From Bacteroidota bacterium (GTDB lineage: Bacteria; Bacteroidota; Bacteroidia; B-17B0; Aurantibacillaceae), in contig JAUXZS010000028.1 of NCBI GenBank assembly GCA_030692515.1, positions 186,001 through 250,000 on the forward strand: DNA of 64,000 nucleotides. The letters are read 5' to 3'. Positions 18,663 to 27,137 of the stretch are shown here, piece after piece. Under the pieces are notes generated by a model, which ran no database searches, had not been told where the DNA came from, and saw only the letters and a program-made list of their open reading frames with translations. The position numbers were made by a program, and so were the translations under genes. Every line of letters begins with the position of its first letter. The first letter of the stretch is position 1.

Positions 18663-20450
18663 ATGGAACCAAAATTTAATATAGACAGACCAAAGATTAG
18701 TGATGAAGAAATTAAAAAACACCAGAATTTTGAGCAACTTGTTAAACAATTTAAACAGCAAAGTTTAAATAAAGCCAAACACGATAAAAGTTGGTGGAAG
18801 AGTAAAAAAGTCCGATACTCGGCCGTAATTGCAGGTATCACTGTAATTTGCACTATTAGCTACCTAACCTTATTTAATAACGAAACCAAACAAAATACAA
18901 AGCATGAAGAAATAACTACTCAAACATTAGCTCAAAAAAAATCTCCTCCAACAAAAAAATTTATTAACGAACCATCTCAAAAGCTCAAAGTAAATTATAC
19001 TTCTTATAAAATTAATAATGCAAAAGGTGGAGAAATAAAACATCCATCCAACTCTAAAATAAAAGTTCCAAAAAACACCTTTGTAGATAAGGCAGGTAAG
19101 GATGTTATTGGTGATGTTATTATTGAATACCGTGAGTTTCACGATGCCGCAGACATTATTGCGTCGGGTATACCAATGGCTTATGATAGCGCTGGAACAA
19201 AATATAATTTAGAAAGCGCCGGAATGTTTGATATTAAAGGTTCACAAAATGGCGAGCCTGTGTTTATTAAACCAAATAAAAAGGTAGAGGTAGAACTTGT
19301 ATCAACATCTCAAGAAAATCGTTTTAACCAATATTATTTGGATACAATTTCAAAAAACTGGGAGTATCTTAAAAAAGACGATAAACTTTCTTCTATCAAT
19401 ACTGAAAACAATAATTCTAAAAAAGTTAACAACAACGAAATTAATTCTAAACTTCAAGCATTAAAAAATCAGATTGATGTCGTTATCCCTAAAAAAATTG
19501 ATAGTGTTAAAATTGTTTATACTAAAAAAGTAGAGGCTTTGCCAAAAGCTAAAGAGCCTAAAAAATTAAATAAACCAACGCCTGGGCGCCCTACATTCTT
19601 CTTAGAGGGTAGCTACAAAGAGTTCCCAGAGCTATCTGCATTTGACAATGTAATTTTTGAAGTTGGACCAGAAAATAAAAATTATTCTAAAGAACTGCAT
19701 GAAATAACATGGAGCGATGTTAAAGTAAGCGAAGGTCCGGTTAAAGGTAAAAATTATCTACTTACCCTTTCCTATCGAAATAAAGTCGAAAAATTAATTG
19801 TGTACCCTACCCTTAATGGTGCAGATTTTGAAAAAGCAGAGAAAAAATACCAGAAAAAATTTACTGAATATGAAGCTCTTGTCGAAAAACGTAAAGATGA
19901 CGAAAAACGTTTAATGGCAGAAATGGCAGCGAAACAGCAGGTATATCTTGCCGAGCTTAAAAAGAAAGAAGACGAATACCAAAAAGAAAGAAGGCTTATT
20001 GAAGACCGTTCGCGAGCAAATGACCAAAAGAATTTAGAGAATTCTTTTAGCTCTTTAAGTAATAGCGTAAAAGCAATTCGTGTTTTTAGTATTTCAAAAT
20101 TTGGGATTTTCAATTCTGATTGTCCACATGGAGAGCCAGTGGGCAAAACAGTTGCGCCCATTTTTGTTTTAAACGAAAAAGAAAATTTCATGGTTCCTGA
20201 TATGATTTATGTTGTTGACCATAACACAAAAACGGTGCTTAATATCAACGCAAAAGATGGTTTTAAAATTAATTATAACCCACTTAATAGCTACTCTATT
20301 TGCGTATTTAAAAACAATAAACTTTTTATTTGTAAAAAAGATTTATTTAAAGCTATTGTCGATAAAGGCGGAAACAAATTTACAATCACCGAAATTTCAG
20401 AAAGCGCCGATAATTTAATTGATTTAAAGAAAGCTTTGGAAATTATATGA
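18663..20450 (+). CDS. Single-pass membrane protein with large periplasmic region; putative anti-sigma partner
   Basis: 595 residues. The N-terminal about 50 residues are charged and cytoplasmic, followed by one membrane helix (about 52-73, 'RYSAVIAGITVICTISYLTLF'). The periplasmic part begins with a beta domain (about 105-230) containing 'GGEIKHPSNSKIKVPKNTFVD' and 'EFHDAADIIASGIPMAYDS', a family seen beside sigma factors in Bacteroidota. A charged coiled coil (about 395-460) follows, then a second beta domain beginning 'FGIFNSDCPHGEPVGKTVAP'. There is no zinc anti-sigma motif (HxxxCxxC) in the short cytoplasmic part. Position and topology make an anti-sigma or sensor role likely but unproven. 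It overlaps the next gene by ATGA. Confidence 0.8.
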   Translation: MEPKFNIDRPKISDEEIKKHQNFEQLVKQFKQQSLNKAKHDKSWWKSKKVRYSAVIAGITVICTISYLTLFNNETKQNTKHEEITTQTLAQKKSPPTKKFINEPSQKLKVNYTSYKINNAKGGEIKHPSNSKIKVPKNTFVDKAGKDVIGDVIIEYREFHDAADIIASGIPMAYDSAGTKYNLESAGMFDIKGSQNGEPVFIKPNKKVEVELVSTSQENRFNQYYLDTISKNWEYLKKDDKLSSINTENNNSKKVNNNEINSKLQALKNQIDVVIPKKIDSVKIVYTKKVEALPKAKEPKKLNKPTPGRPTFFLEGSYKEFPELSAFDNVIFEVGPENKNYSKELHEITWSDVKVSEGPVKGKNYLLTLSYRNKVEKLIVYPTLNGADFEKAEKKYQKKFTEYEALVEKRKDDEKRLMAEMAAKQQVYLAELKKKEDEYQKERRLIEDRSRANDQKNLENSFSSLSNSVKAIRVFSISKFGIFNSDCPHGEPVGKTVAPIFVLNEKENFMVPDMIYVVDHNTKTVLNINAKDGFKINYNPLNSYSICVFKNNKLFICKKDLFKAIVDKGGNKFTITEISESADNLIDLKKALEII

Positions 20451-21235
20451 TAAAACTAAAAATCTCAAGCTCTATCATAATTGTTGCACTTGCCTTATCA
20501 TTTACTACAATTAAAAACAAAAGTTTTATACCGCCAGGAACAGCGCAAATAACAGAAACATTTTTTGCAGATGAAACTGAAATTTCAAATTTTTCTTGGC
20601 AAGAATATGAATTCTGGATTAAAAATAAATACGGTTCATTATCACAAGAACACATTTCTGCGTTGCCAGACACATTAGTCTGGCGCGAGAAAACAACCAC
20701 TAATGAGCCTTATGTAAAATATTATTACCGTCATTTAGCTTATAGAGATTATCCGGTAGTTGGCATTTCACACGAACAAGCAATTGCATTTTGCAAATGG
20801 AGAACCGAAAGAGTAAAAGAATATTGGTATATCAAAAATAAAAAAGAAATAACTCTCGAATACCGTTTACCCACAAAAGAAGAATGGGAATTAATTAGCA
20901 ACCATGGAAAAGAATTTTTTTTAAATGGGGGTAAAAATAAAAAAGGTGAGGTAATGTTTAATCATCGTTGGATGACTGACAGTATTTGGAAAAAATATTT
21001 TGAAGAGCACAACAAATATCCCGATGTTACAGCGCCCACATATTCTTTTTGGAAAAATAATTTTGGATTATACAATACTTTTGGAAACGTTGCAGAAATG
21101 ATAAACGAAAAAGGTGTAAGTAAAGGTGGTAGCTGGAGAAACTTGTTAGAAGAGTGTCGCGCAGGTAAAGAGATTTCCTATACTGAACCAACAGCATGGC
21201 TTGGCTTTAGGTGTGTTTGTGTTGTAACTAAGTAA
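20447..21235 (+). CDS. Exported SUMF1/FGE-like domain protein (GldK/GldJ-related fold)
   Basis: 262 residues with an N-terminal hydrophobic export signal (MIKLKISSSIIIVALALSFTT) and no lipobox. The body matches the formylglycine-generating-enzyme-like (SUMF1) fold: 'FIPPGTAQITETFFADETEISNFSWQEYEFWI' at the start, 'YPVVGISHEQAIAFCKWR' (conserved helix) near 100, 'YRLPTKEEWELIS' near 140, 'FGLYNTFGNVAEMI' near 205, and the closing 'KGGSWRNLLEECRAG' and 'WLGFRCV'. In Bacteroidota this fold serves as a structural or binding module, for example in the gliding/T9SS proteins GldJ and GldK, and the active-site Cys pair of true FGE is not evident. The ATGA overlap with the upstream membrane protein implies translational coupling. 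Confidence 0.85.
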   Translation: MIKLKISSSIIIVALALSFTTIKNKSFIPPGTAQITETFFADETEISNFSWQEYEFWIKNKYGSLSQEHISALPDTLVWREKTTTNEPYVKYYYRHLAYRDYPVVGISHEQAIAFCKWRTERVKEYWYIKNKKEITLEYRLPTKEEWELISNHGKEFFLNGGKNKKGEVMFNHRWMTDSIWKKYFEEHNKYPDVTAPTYSFWKNNFGLYNTFGNVAEMINEKGVSKGGSWRNLLEECRAGKEISYTEPTAWLGFRCVCVVTK

Positions 21236-21267
21236 AAATTCCTTTTCCTAAAAATCTTTTTTTTGAC

Positions 21268-21275
21268 TATATTTA
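21268..21275 (+). promoter_or_regulatory. -7-like element before gpmA
   Basis: TATATTTA lies 9 nt before the gpmA ATG, so the transcript would have almost no leader. One mismatch from TAnnTTTG. Confidence 0.35.
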
Positions 21276-21284
21276 TGCCCTATT

Positions 21285-21890
21285 ATGGCACAATTAGTAA
21301 TTTTCAGACACGGACAAAGCACTTGGAATTTAGAAAATAAATTTACAGGTTGGGTTGATGTTCCACTTACAGAAAAAGGAAAAGAAGAAGCAAAAAATGC
21401 TGGCTTAAAAATAAAGGGTTATCATTTTGATTATGCATATGCCTCTGATTTAAAAAGAGCGCAAAATACATTAACAATTGCTTTAGAAACTGCTGGTCAT
21501 CCCCCACTCGTTCCAACGTACAGTAAAGCTTTAAACGAAAGAATGTATGGCGATTTACAAGGTTTAGATAAAACCGAAACAGCTTTAAAATACGGTGATG
21601 AGCAAGTAAAAATTTGGCGTAGAAGCTTTGATATACCACCTCCAAATGGAGAAAGTTTAAAAGATACAGCCGCTCGTGTAATTCCATATTTTGAAACTGA
21701 AATTATTCCTAAACTTAAAGTCGGTAAAAATGTTGTAATTGCGGCACATGGTAATAGTTTACGCGCCTTAATTATGTATTTAGAAAAAATGACCCCAGCT
21801 CAAATTCTTGAATTTGAAATTGGCACTGGTAAACCTCGTTTATATGAGTTGGATAAAGATTTAAATTTAATTTCGGCTAAGAATTTATAA
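21285..21890 (+). CDS. gpmA: 2,3-bisphosphoglycerate-dependent phosphoglycerate mutase
   Basis: The glycolytic enzyme interconverts 3- and 2-phosphoglycerate through a phosphohistidine. The product has 201 residues, the short form common in Bacteroidota. The RHG catalytic motif is at 8-10 ('FRHGQSTWN', phospho-acceptor His 9), with 'FTGWVDVPLTEKG' at 20-32. The catalytic Glu is in 'ALNERMYGDLQG' near 86, and the second catalytic His is in 'VVIAAHGNSLRALIMYL' near 153. It is followed at 2 nt by a HAD-fold gene, then map; the three are probably one transcript. Confidence 0.93.
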   Translation: MAQLVIFRHGQSTWNLENKFTGWVDVPLTEKGKEEAKNAGLKIKGYHFDYAYASDLKRAQNTLTIALETAGHPPLVPTYSKALNERMYGDLQGLDKTETALKYGDEQVKIWRRSFDIPPPNGESLKDTAARVIPYFETEIIPKLKVGKNVVIAAHGNSLRALIMYLEKMTPAQILEFEIGTGKPRLYELDKDLNLISAKNL

Positions 21891-21892
21891 CA

Positions 21893-22357
21893 ATGCAACA
21901 ACCATTTTTAAATATAAATAGTAAAGTAATTGCAGTTGATTTTGATGGTACTATTGTAGAGCATAAACATCCCGCTATTGGAAAAGAAATGCTTTTTGCA
22001 TTTGCTACCCTTAAAGAACTTCAAAAAAAAGGACATAAACTACTATTATGGACTATCAGAACCGGGCCATTATTAGATGAAGCTGTTGAATATTGTAAAT
22101 CTAATGGTGTAGAATTTTACGCGGTAAACAAAAACTATCCTGAAGAAGAATTAAATGAAAGAACTTCACGCAAATTAAACGCCGACGTTTTTATTGATGA
22201 TAGAAGCTTAGGTGGTTTTATTGGTTGGAGCGAAGTATGGCAAATGTTGCATCCTGAGGGTGGTGAATTTTCTCACCAATTAAAAAACCCAGAAGCGCAT
22301 CATAATTACAAAAAAACTGAAGGTTCAATATTTAAAAAAATATTTGGTTCAAAATGA
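21893..22357 (+). CDS. Small HAD-superfamily phosphatase-like protein (BT_0820-like)
   Basis: 154 residues. The HAD motif I DxD is at residues 16-18 in 'VIAVDFDGTIVEH', motif II Thr is in 'LLLWTIRTG' near 58-60, and the motif IV acidic pair is in 'ADVFIDDRSLGG' near 101. There is no cap domain, so it belongs to the small capless group typified by Bacteroides BT0820, which acts on small phosphate esters or nucleotides in vitro; the physiological substrate is unknown. It overlaps the map start by ATGA, indicating translational coupling. Confidence 0.85.
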   Translation: MQQPFLNINSKVIAVDFDGTIVEHKHPAIGKEMLFAFATLKELQKKGHKLLLWTIRTGPLLDEAVEYCKSNGVEFYAVNKNYPEEELNERTSRKLNADVFIDDRSLGGFIGWSEVWQMLHPEGGEFSHQLKNPEAHHNYKKTEGSIFKKIFGSK

Positions 22358-23145
22358 TTTATTTAAAAACAAGAGACGAAATTGAATTAATGCGAGAGTC
22401 CGCTTTAATGGTTTCAAAAACTTTGGCGATAATTGCAAAAGAAGTTAAACCCGGCGTTGAACCAATAAAATTAGATAAGTTAGCAGAAGAATTTATTCGC
22501 GATAATGGCGGTATCCCTGCATTTAAAGGCTACGGCCACAAAAACAATCCTTTTCCGGCAACATTATGTATTTCAATAAACGAGGCGGTAGTTCATGGCA
22601 TTCCTACCAATAAACCCTTAATAGAAGGCGATATTATTTCTGTTGATTGTGGTGTAAAAAAGAATGGCTATTATGGTGATCATGCATACACTTTTGCTGT
22701 TGGAGAAATAAAACCTGAAGTCCAAAAATTAATTGATGTTACTAAACAAAGTTTATTATATGGCATTGAGCAAATGGTTAGTGGAAATCGTATTGGTGAT
22801 ATTAGTTATGCAATACAAAAATACGCAGAGGAAAATGGCTTCGGTGTTGTTAGAGAATTAGTGGGCCATGGTTTAGGTAAAAATTTACACGAGGAGCCAG
22901 AAGTTCCTAATTATGGAAAGCGAGGTAATGGTCCAAAATTAACAGAAGGTATGGTTTTAGCAATTGAACCTATGATTAATTTAGGAACTAAAAACATTAA
23001 ACAATTAAAGGATGGCTGGACAATTATTACCGCAGATGGTAAGCCTAGCGCACATTTCGAACATGATGTTGCCATCGTTGACGGAAAACCAGAAATATTA
23101 AGTTCTTATATATTTATTGAAGAAGCATTGGCTTCTCTAAAATAA
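22354..23145 (+). CDS. map: Type I methionine aminopeptidase
   Basis: Removes the initiator Met from nascent proteins; an essential dimetal enzyme. 263 residues, standard length without an N-terminal zinc extension (type Ia). The five metal ligands can be placed: Asp in 'ISVDCGV', Asp in 'YGDHAYTF', His in 'GHGLGKNLHEEP', Glu in 'LAIEPMI' and Glu in 'HFEHDVAIV'. The substrate His is in 'EAVVHGIPT'. The gene is coupled to the HAD gene upstream. The same reading frame stays open after its stop codon into the next gene. Confidence 0.96.
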   Translation: MIYLKTRDEIELMRESALMVSKTLAIIAKEVKPGVEPIKLDKLAEEFIRDNGGIPAFKGYGHKNNPFPATLCISINEAVVHGIPTNKPLIEGDIISVDCGVKKNGYYGDHAYTFAVGEIKPEVQKLIDVTKQSLLYGIEQMVSGNRIGDISYAIQKYAEENGFGVVRELVGHGLGKNLHEEPEVPNYGKRGNGPKLTEGMVLAIEPMINLGTKNIKQLKDGWTIITADGKPSAHFEHDVAIVDGKPEILSSYIFIEEALASLK

Positions 23146-23241
23146 AGTCCTATATCTGTTTTCCAAAAAATATCTGTTAAAGAATTACGTGATAAAATCA
23201 CATTAAGAGAAGAAAGAAAACTTTCTTTATTTAATAAAATT

Positions 23242-24312
23242 ATGCTTTGGCTGCACTATTTTATTATTGTTAGTTTACTAATTTCTGTTTCTGCGAAATA
23301 CATTTCCCCTTTACTTTTCTGGATTCCCACTTTTTTTGGTTTAGCTTATCCATTTTTATTTCTTCTTAATTTACTCTTTGTGTTATACTGGTTAGTACAA
23401 TTTAAATCCGTCATAACATTTGGCTTAATTGCTTTAGCTATAAGTGTTCCAACTGCATTAAGATATGTACAAATAAGTTTTCCAAAAAAATCAGAAGCCA
23501 AACAATTAAAAGTAACCTCTTACAATAGTATGCTATTTGATTTATACAATTGGACTAAAAACAAAGAAACTCGTAATAAAATATTTTCAAGCTTATCAGA
23601 AACCGACCCAGATATTTTATGTCTTCAGGAGTTTTACACTTCAGAATTAAAAGGCGGTTATAACAATATCGATACTTTAAAATCACTTCTTAAAACCCCT
23701 TATCACCATACAGAATTTACTTCTACACTAAGAGAAGTAGACCATTGGGGTGTTGCCACCTTTAGTAAATACCCAATAATAAATCAGGGTAAAATTATTT
23801 TTAAAACTAAATCCAACAACATTTGTATTTTTTCAGATATGATCATTAATAAAGATACCATCAGGGTTTACAATCTGCACTTACAGTCTATAAGTTTTAG
23901 TAAGGGCGACAATAAATTTTTAGAAGATGTAATATCTGATAAAAAAGATGCCGCGGATGAAGTTGAAAACAGTAAGAGTATTTTAAGAAGGTTAAAACGA
24001 GCTTTTACCCGGCGGACTAAACAGGTAGACATGGTAGTGGCACACATGAAAACTTGCAAGTATAAAATTATTTTATGCGGCGATTTTAATGATACCGCGG
24101 CATCATATACCTATCAACAAATCTCCAAAAAATTAAAAGATACTTTTATTGAAAAAGGAAATGGCTTTGGGCAGACATATGCCGGCAAATGGCCACAGTT
24201 TAGAATTGATTATATAATGCATGATAAAGCATTAAAATGCGTAAATTACAAACGCAGCGAAGAAACTTTTACTGACCATTACCCAATAACTGCCTATTTT
24301 CAAAAAAATTAA
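23242..24312 (+). CDS. Membrane-anchored endonuclease/exonuclease/phosphatase (EEP) family protein
   Basis: 356 residues from the first ATG. Two or three N-terminal membrane segments (about 1-75) precede an EEP domain: 'KQLKVTSYNSMLFD' near 92, the catalytic Glu in 'DPDILCLQEFYTSE' near 130, 'IRVYNLHLQSISF' near 215, the Asp/Asn pair in 'KIILCGDFNDTAAS' near 280 and the closing 'TDHYPITAYF'. The active site therefore looks complete. Such proteins usually cleave phosphodiesters of nucleic acids or phospholipids outside the membrane; the substrate is not known. The frame is open without a stop for 32 codons upstream of this ATG and those codons look protein-like, so the true start may be earlier with a non-standard codon. 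Confidence 0.85.
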   Translation: MLWLHYFIIVSLLISVSAKYISPLLFWIPTFFGLAYPFLFLLNLLFVLYWLVQFKSVITFGLIALAISVPTALRYVQISFPKKSEAKQLKVTSYNSMLFDLYNWTKNKETRNKIFSSLSETDPDILCLQEFYTSELKGGYNNIDTLKSLLKTPYHHTEFTSTLREVDHWGVATFSKYPIINQGKIIFKTKSNNICIFSDMIINKDTIRVYNLHLQSISFSKGDNKFLEDVISDKKDAADEVENSKSILRRLKRAFTRRTKQVDMVVAHMKTCKYKIILCGDFNDTAASYTYQQISKKLKDTFIEKGNGFGQTYAGKWPQFRIDYIMHDKALKCVNYKRSEETFTDHYPITAYFQKN

Positions 24313-24356
24313 TTTGAAAATTGAAAATTTGATTTTAAATTTAACTAACCTAAAAA

Positions 24357-24965
24357 ATGCAAAAAATGAAAAACAAAATTATTTTACCCTTAATCGCTAT
24401 TATTTTTCTTAGTTCATGTGCTACTAAATTTAATTTAACGAAACGCAAATACACAAAAGGCTATTATTTTGCTTCATCAAAAAATAGTTCATCTCACAGA
24501 AAAGAAAATGAGCAAAAAAATTATGTAGTTAAAAAATTACCAATAAAAAACACTCCTGTTTTAATTGAAAATAGTAAAAACCCAGAGGTAATTACTACTA
24601 TTACTTCGAACGAACCAATTAAAATAGTTAAAGCTCCAATTAAAACAAATGAGCCTAAAAATAATTCAGTAAATTATACTGCATCAACAGACACTAAAAA
24701 TAATTTCGAAACTAAAGCAAATATTAAACCGGTTTCCAGTAAGCAAGACAATATTGTTAAGGCTAAAAAGAAAGGTGGTTCTGATACAGATTTAATAATA
24801 TTAGTAATCTTAAGTATATTTCCAATTTTAGCTTTAATAGCAATGTATTTGCATGACGGAAAATCAATCACATTGAATTTTTGGATTGACTTACTACTTC
24901 ACTTTATCTTTCTTTATTGGTTATTTGCATTATTAGTAGTATTTGATATTATTGATCTTAGATAA
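24357..24965 (+). CDS. Lipoprotein-YqaE/Pmp3-like fusion protein
   Basis: 202 residues. A lipoprotein signal (…ILPLIAIIFLSSC) ends at Cys 21 and is followed by 'TKFNLTKRKYTKGYYF', a short motif common behind the lipid Cys in Bacteroidota. A low-complexity Lys/Asn/Thr linker (about 40-140) comes next. The C-terminal 60 residues form two membrane helices of the YqaE/Pmp3 type ('LIILVILSIFPILALIAMYLHD', then 'WIDLLLHFIFLYWLFALLVVF', separated by 'HDGKSITLNF'). Stand-alone Pmp3 proteins affect membrane potential; the fused form's role is unknown. Alternative ATG at 24366. Confidence 0.8.
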   Translation: MQKMKNKIILPLIAIIFLSSCATKFNLTKRKYTKGYYFASSKNSSSHRKENEQKNYVVKKLPIKNTPVLIENSKNPEVITTITSNEPIKIVKAPIKTNEPKNNSVNYTASTDTKNNFETKANIKPVSSKQDNIVKAKKKGGSDTDLIILVILSIFPILALIAMYLHDGKSITLNFWIDLLLHFIFLYWLFALLVVFDIIDLR

Positions 24966-25038
24966 TAAACATGAGCTAAATCATTTTAAAATGTTACTAA
25001 TTTGATGAAATTTAACATTTTAAACAATATATAAAACT

Positions 25039-25046
25039 TACCTTTA
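25039..25046 (+). promoter_or_regulatory. -7 element for the Cys/Lys-rich small protein
   Basis: TACCTTTA lies 28 nt before the ATG at 25075, followed by an A-rich leader. It is identical to the -7-like box before the bacilliredoxin gene. Confidence 0.45.
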
Positions 25047-25074
25047 CAACATTAACTAGTTAAAAACCAACTCT

Positions 25075-25305
25075 ATGAAAAAATTAATTTTAATGGCTGC
25101 TTTTGCAGGCTTATTCGGAACTACAGTTGTTGCTAACACTTTAGGTGATGACAAGGACAAAAAAGCTAAAAAAGAATGTTGTAAAAAAGGCGAAGGTAAA
25201 GCTTGTGCTGGTGAGAAAAAAGAAGCTTGCGCTGCAGGTGAGAAAAAAACTTGTTGCAAAAGCAAAGCTGCTGCTGAAACTAAAGGAGCAGAAGAAAAAA
25301 AATAA
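25075..25305 (+). CDS. Small exported Cys/Lys/Ala-rich protein
   Basis: 76 residues with a signal peptide (MKKLILMAAFAGLFGTTVVA, cleavage likely after residue 20). The mature 56 residues are almost only Lys, Glu, Ala, Gly and Cys, with six Cys arranged as CC, C, C, CC ('ECCKKGEGKACAG' … 'EACAAG' … 'KTCCKS'). The pattern would suit metal binding or a disulfide-linked peptide, but I know no named family. It has its own promoter-like box and a perfect palindromic terminator, so it is a genuine monocistronic gene and probably well expressed. Function unknown. Confidence 0.75.
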   Translation: MKKLILMAAFAGLFGTTVVANTLGDDKDKKAKKECCKKGEGKACAGEKKEACAAGEKKTCCKSKAAAETKGAEEKK

Positions 25306-25327
25306 TTTTGTAATAAATTACAAATTC

Positions 25328-25363
25328 AAAAACCCTTTCTGTTTAAACAGAAAGGGTTTTTTT
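25328..25363 (+). terminator. Strong rho-independent terminator after the small Cys-rich gene
   Basis: AAAACCCTTTCTGTTT is perfectly complementary to AAACAGAAAGGGTTTT and followed by T residues. Confidence 0.9.
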
Positions 25364-25479
25364 GTTGATTAAGTAGCAACCAATAAAGTGCTTTATAGCT
25401 TTACACTTCAATCCTCCCCCATTTAGGGGTATTTTATTAAAATGTTGTTAACCGGTAAATTTATCACCATGCAATATTC

Positions 25480-25487
25480 TATATTTG
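25480..25487 (+). promoter_or_regulatory. -7 promoter element for the subtilase gene
   Basis: TATATTTG matches TAnnTTTG, 19 nt upstream of the ATG at 25507, with an A-rich leader (ATAAATAAAAACAAATC). Confidence 0.55.
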
Positions 25488-25506
25488 TTATAAATAAAAA
25501 CAAATC

Positions 25507-27117
25507 ATGAAACACTTTTTTTTATCCCTAATACTTCTTTCTGCATTATTATTTAATGCGCAAGAAAAACGTCCCGAAAATTGGTTTAATCTTGACCCAA
25601 CCACCGATAAAATTAATGGTGTTGGTACAGAGAGAACTTATCAGGAATTATTAAAAGACAAAAAATCAAAAACAGTTATTGTTGGTGTTATTGATAGTGG
25701 TGTTGATTACATGCACGAAGACTTAAAAGGTGTTATGTGGACTAACCCAAAGGAAATAGCGGGAAATGGCATTGATGACGATAATAACGGCTATATAGAC
25801 GATATTCATGGATGGAATTTTATTGGTGGTAAAGACGGAAAAAATGTAGATGGTGAAAATCTTGAAATGACAAGACTTATTCGCAAAATGAAACCAAAAT
25901 TTGATGGTAAAGTAGAAAGCGATTTTAAATCTAAAGAAGATAAACAAGATTATAAATTATATCAAGAATTATTAGCAGATTATTCTAAAACAAAAGATAA
26001 GTTTGAAGGTGGTTACAACCAACTAAAATTTTTATACGAAGGCTTAAACACGTTAAATAAAAATGCAAAAGACCAATTAAAGCTTGAAATAATTGATGCG
26101 GCAGCTCTACAAAAATTTGAACCAGTAGAAAAAACTGACAAGCAATTAAAAATGATTGGTAGCGCCATGATGAAAAGTGGACAAGGAACAAATCTAGATG
26201 AGCTTGCCCTTGAAATGAAAGAAGGCTATGACCAATATAAAACTTATGTTGAATGTGGTTTAAATATGGATTTTGATCCTCGCCCAATTATTGGTGATGA
26301 TTACAATAACCCAAATGATAGAAATTATGGCAATCCAGATTGCAAAGGCCCTAACAGTTTTCATGGCACACACGTTGCCGGTATTATCGCAGCTTCTAGA
26401 AAAAATGGTTTAGGAATGGATGGTGTTGCTAACGATGTTCAAATTATGGCAATTCGCTGTGTACCGGCAGGTGATGAGCGTGATAAAGATGTTGCTAGCT
26501 CTATTCGTTATGCTGTTGATAATGGTGCTACCATAATAAATATGAGTTTCGGGAAAAAGTATAGCTGGGATAAAAAAGTGGTTGATGACGCTGTAAAATA
26601 TGCCGAAAGCAAAGGTGTATTATTAATGCATGCTGCGGGTAACGACCATACAAATATTGATGAAGTAACACATTATCCTTGCAAAAAATTTGAGGACAAA
26701 GGTGAGGCTACTAATTTTATGGATATTGGTGCTTTAAGCTGGAAGGCTGGAGTTAAAATAGTTGCACCTTTTTCAAATTACGGAAAAAAAACAGTAGATG
26801 TTTTTGCACCTGGCGTTGATATTTATTCGACCGTGCCAGAGGGCGAATACAAAGATGCAAGCGGAACAAGTATGGCAACTCCAGTAGCTTGTGGTGTTGC
26901 GGCAGTTTTAAAATCTTACTACCCAAGCCTAACGCCTCAACAAATAAAAAAGATTTTAATTAAAAGCAGTTTAAAAACTTATAAAAAAGAAAAAGTACTT
27001 ATGCCTGGCTCTAAGGATGAAATGGTAAAGTTTGAAAAATTAGGAAAAAATGGCGGTATAGTAAGTTTATACGAAGCAGTTAAAATGGCTGAAAAATTCA
27101 CTAAAAGCAAAACATAA
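25507..27117 (+). CDS. Exported subtilisin-like serine peptidase (S8) with internal insertion
   Basis: 536 residues with a signal peptide (MKHFFLSLILLSALLFNAQ). The catalytic triad is clear: D63 in 'VGVIDSGVDYMHEDL', H286 in 'SFHGTHVAGIIAA', and S455 in 'ASGTSMATPVACGVAA'. Asp and His are more than 220 residues apart, against about 30 in subtilisin. The insertion (about 110-270) begins after 'DDDNNGYIDDIHGWNFIGG' and is largely helical and charged. Insertions of this kind occur in a recognised group of Bacteroidota S8 peptidases. There is no T9SS C-terminal domain, so it probably stays periplasmic or cell-associated. Own promoter and terminator. Confidence 0.93.
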   Translation: MKHFFLSLILLSALLFNAQEKRPENWFNLDPTTDKINGVGTERTYQELLKDKKSKTVIVGVIDSGVDYMHEDLKGVMWTNPKEIAGNGIDDDNNGYIDDIHGWNFIGGKDGKNVDGENLEMTRLIRKMKPKFDGKVESDFKSKEDKQDYKLYQELLADYSKTKDKFEGGYNQLKFLYEGLNTLNKNAKDQLKLEIIDAAALQKFEPVEKTDKQLKMIGSAMMKSGQGTNLDELALEMKEGYDQYKTYVECGLNMDFDPRPIIGDDYNNPNDRNYGNPDCKGPNSFHGTHVAGIIAASRKNGLGMDGVANDVQIMAIRCVPAGDERDKDVASSIRYAVDNGATIINMSFGKKYSWDKKVVDDAVKYAESKGVLLMHAAGNDHTNIDEVTHYPCKKFEDKGEATNFMDIGALSWKAGVKIVAPFSNYGKKTVDVFAPGVDIYSTVPEGEYKDASGTSMATPVACGVAAVLKSYYPSLTPQQIKKILIKSSLKTYKKEKVLMPGSKDEMVKFEKLGKNGGIVSLYEAVKMAEKFTKSKT

Positions 27118-27137
27118 TATTTTTTTAAATTAAAATT

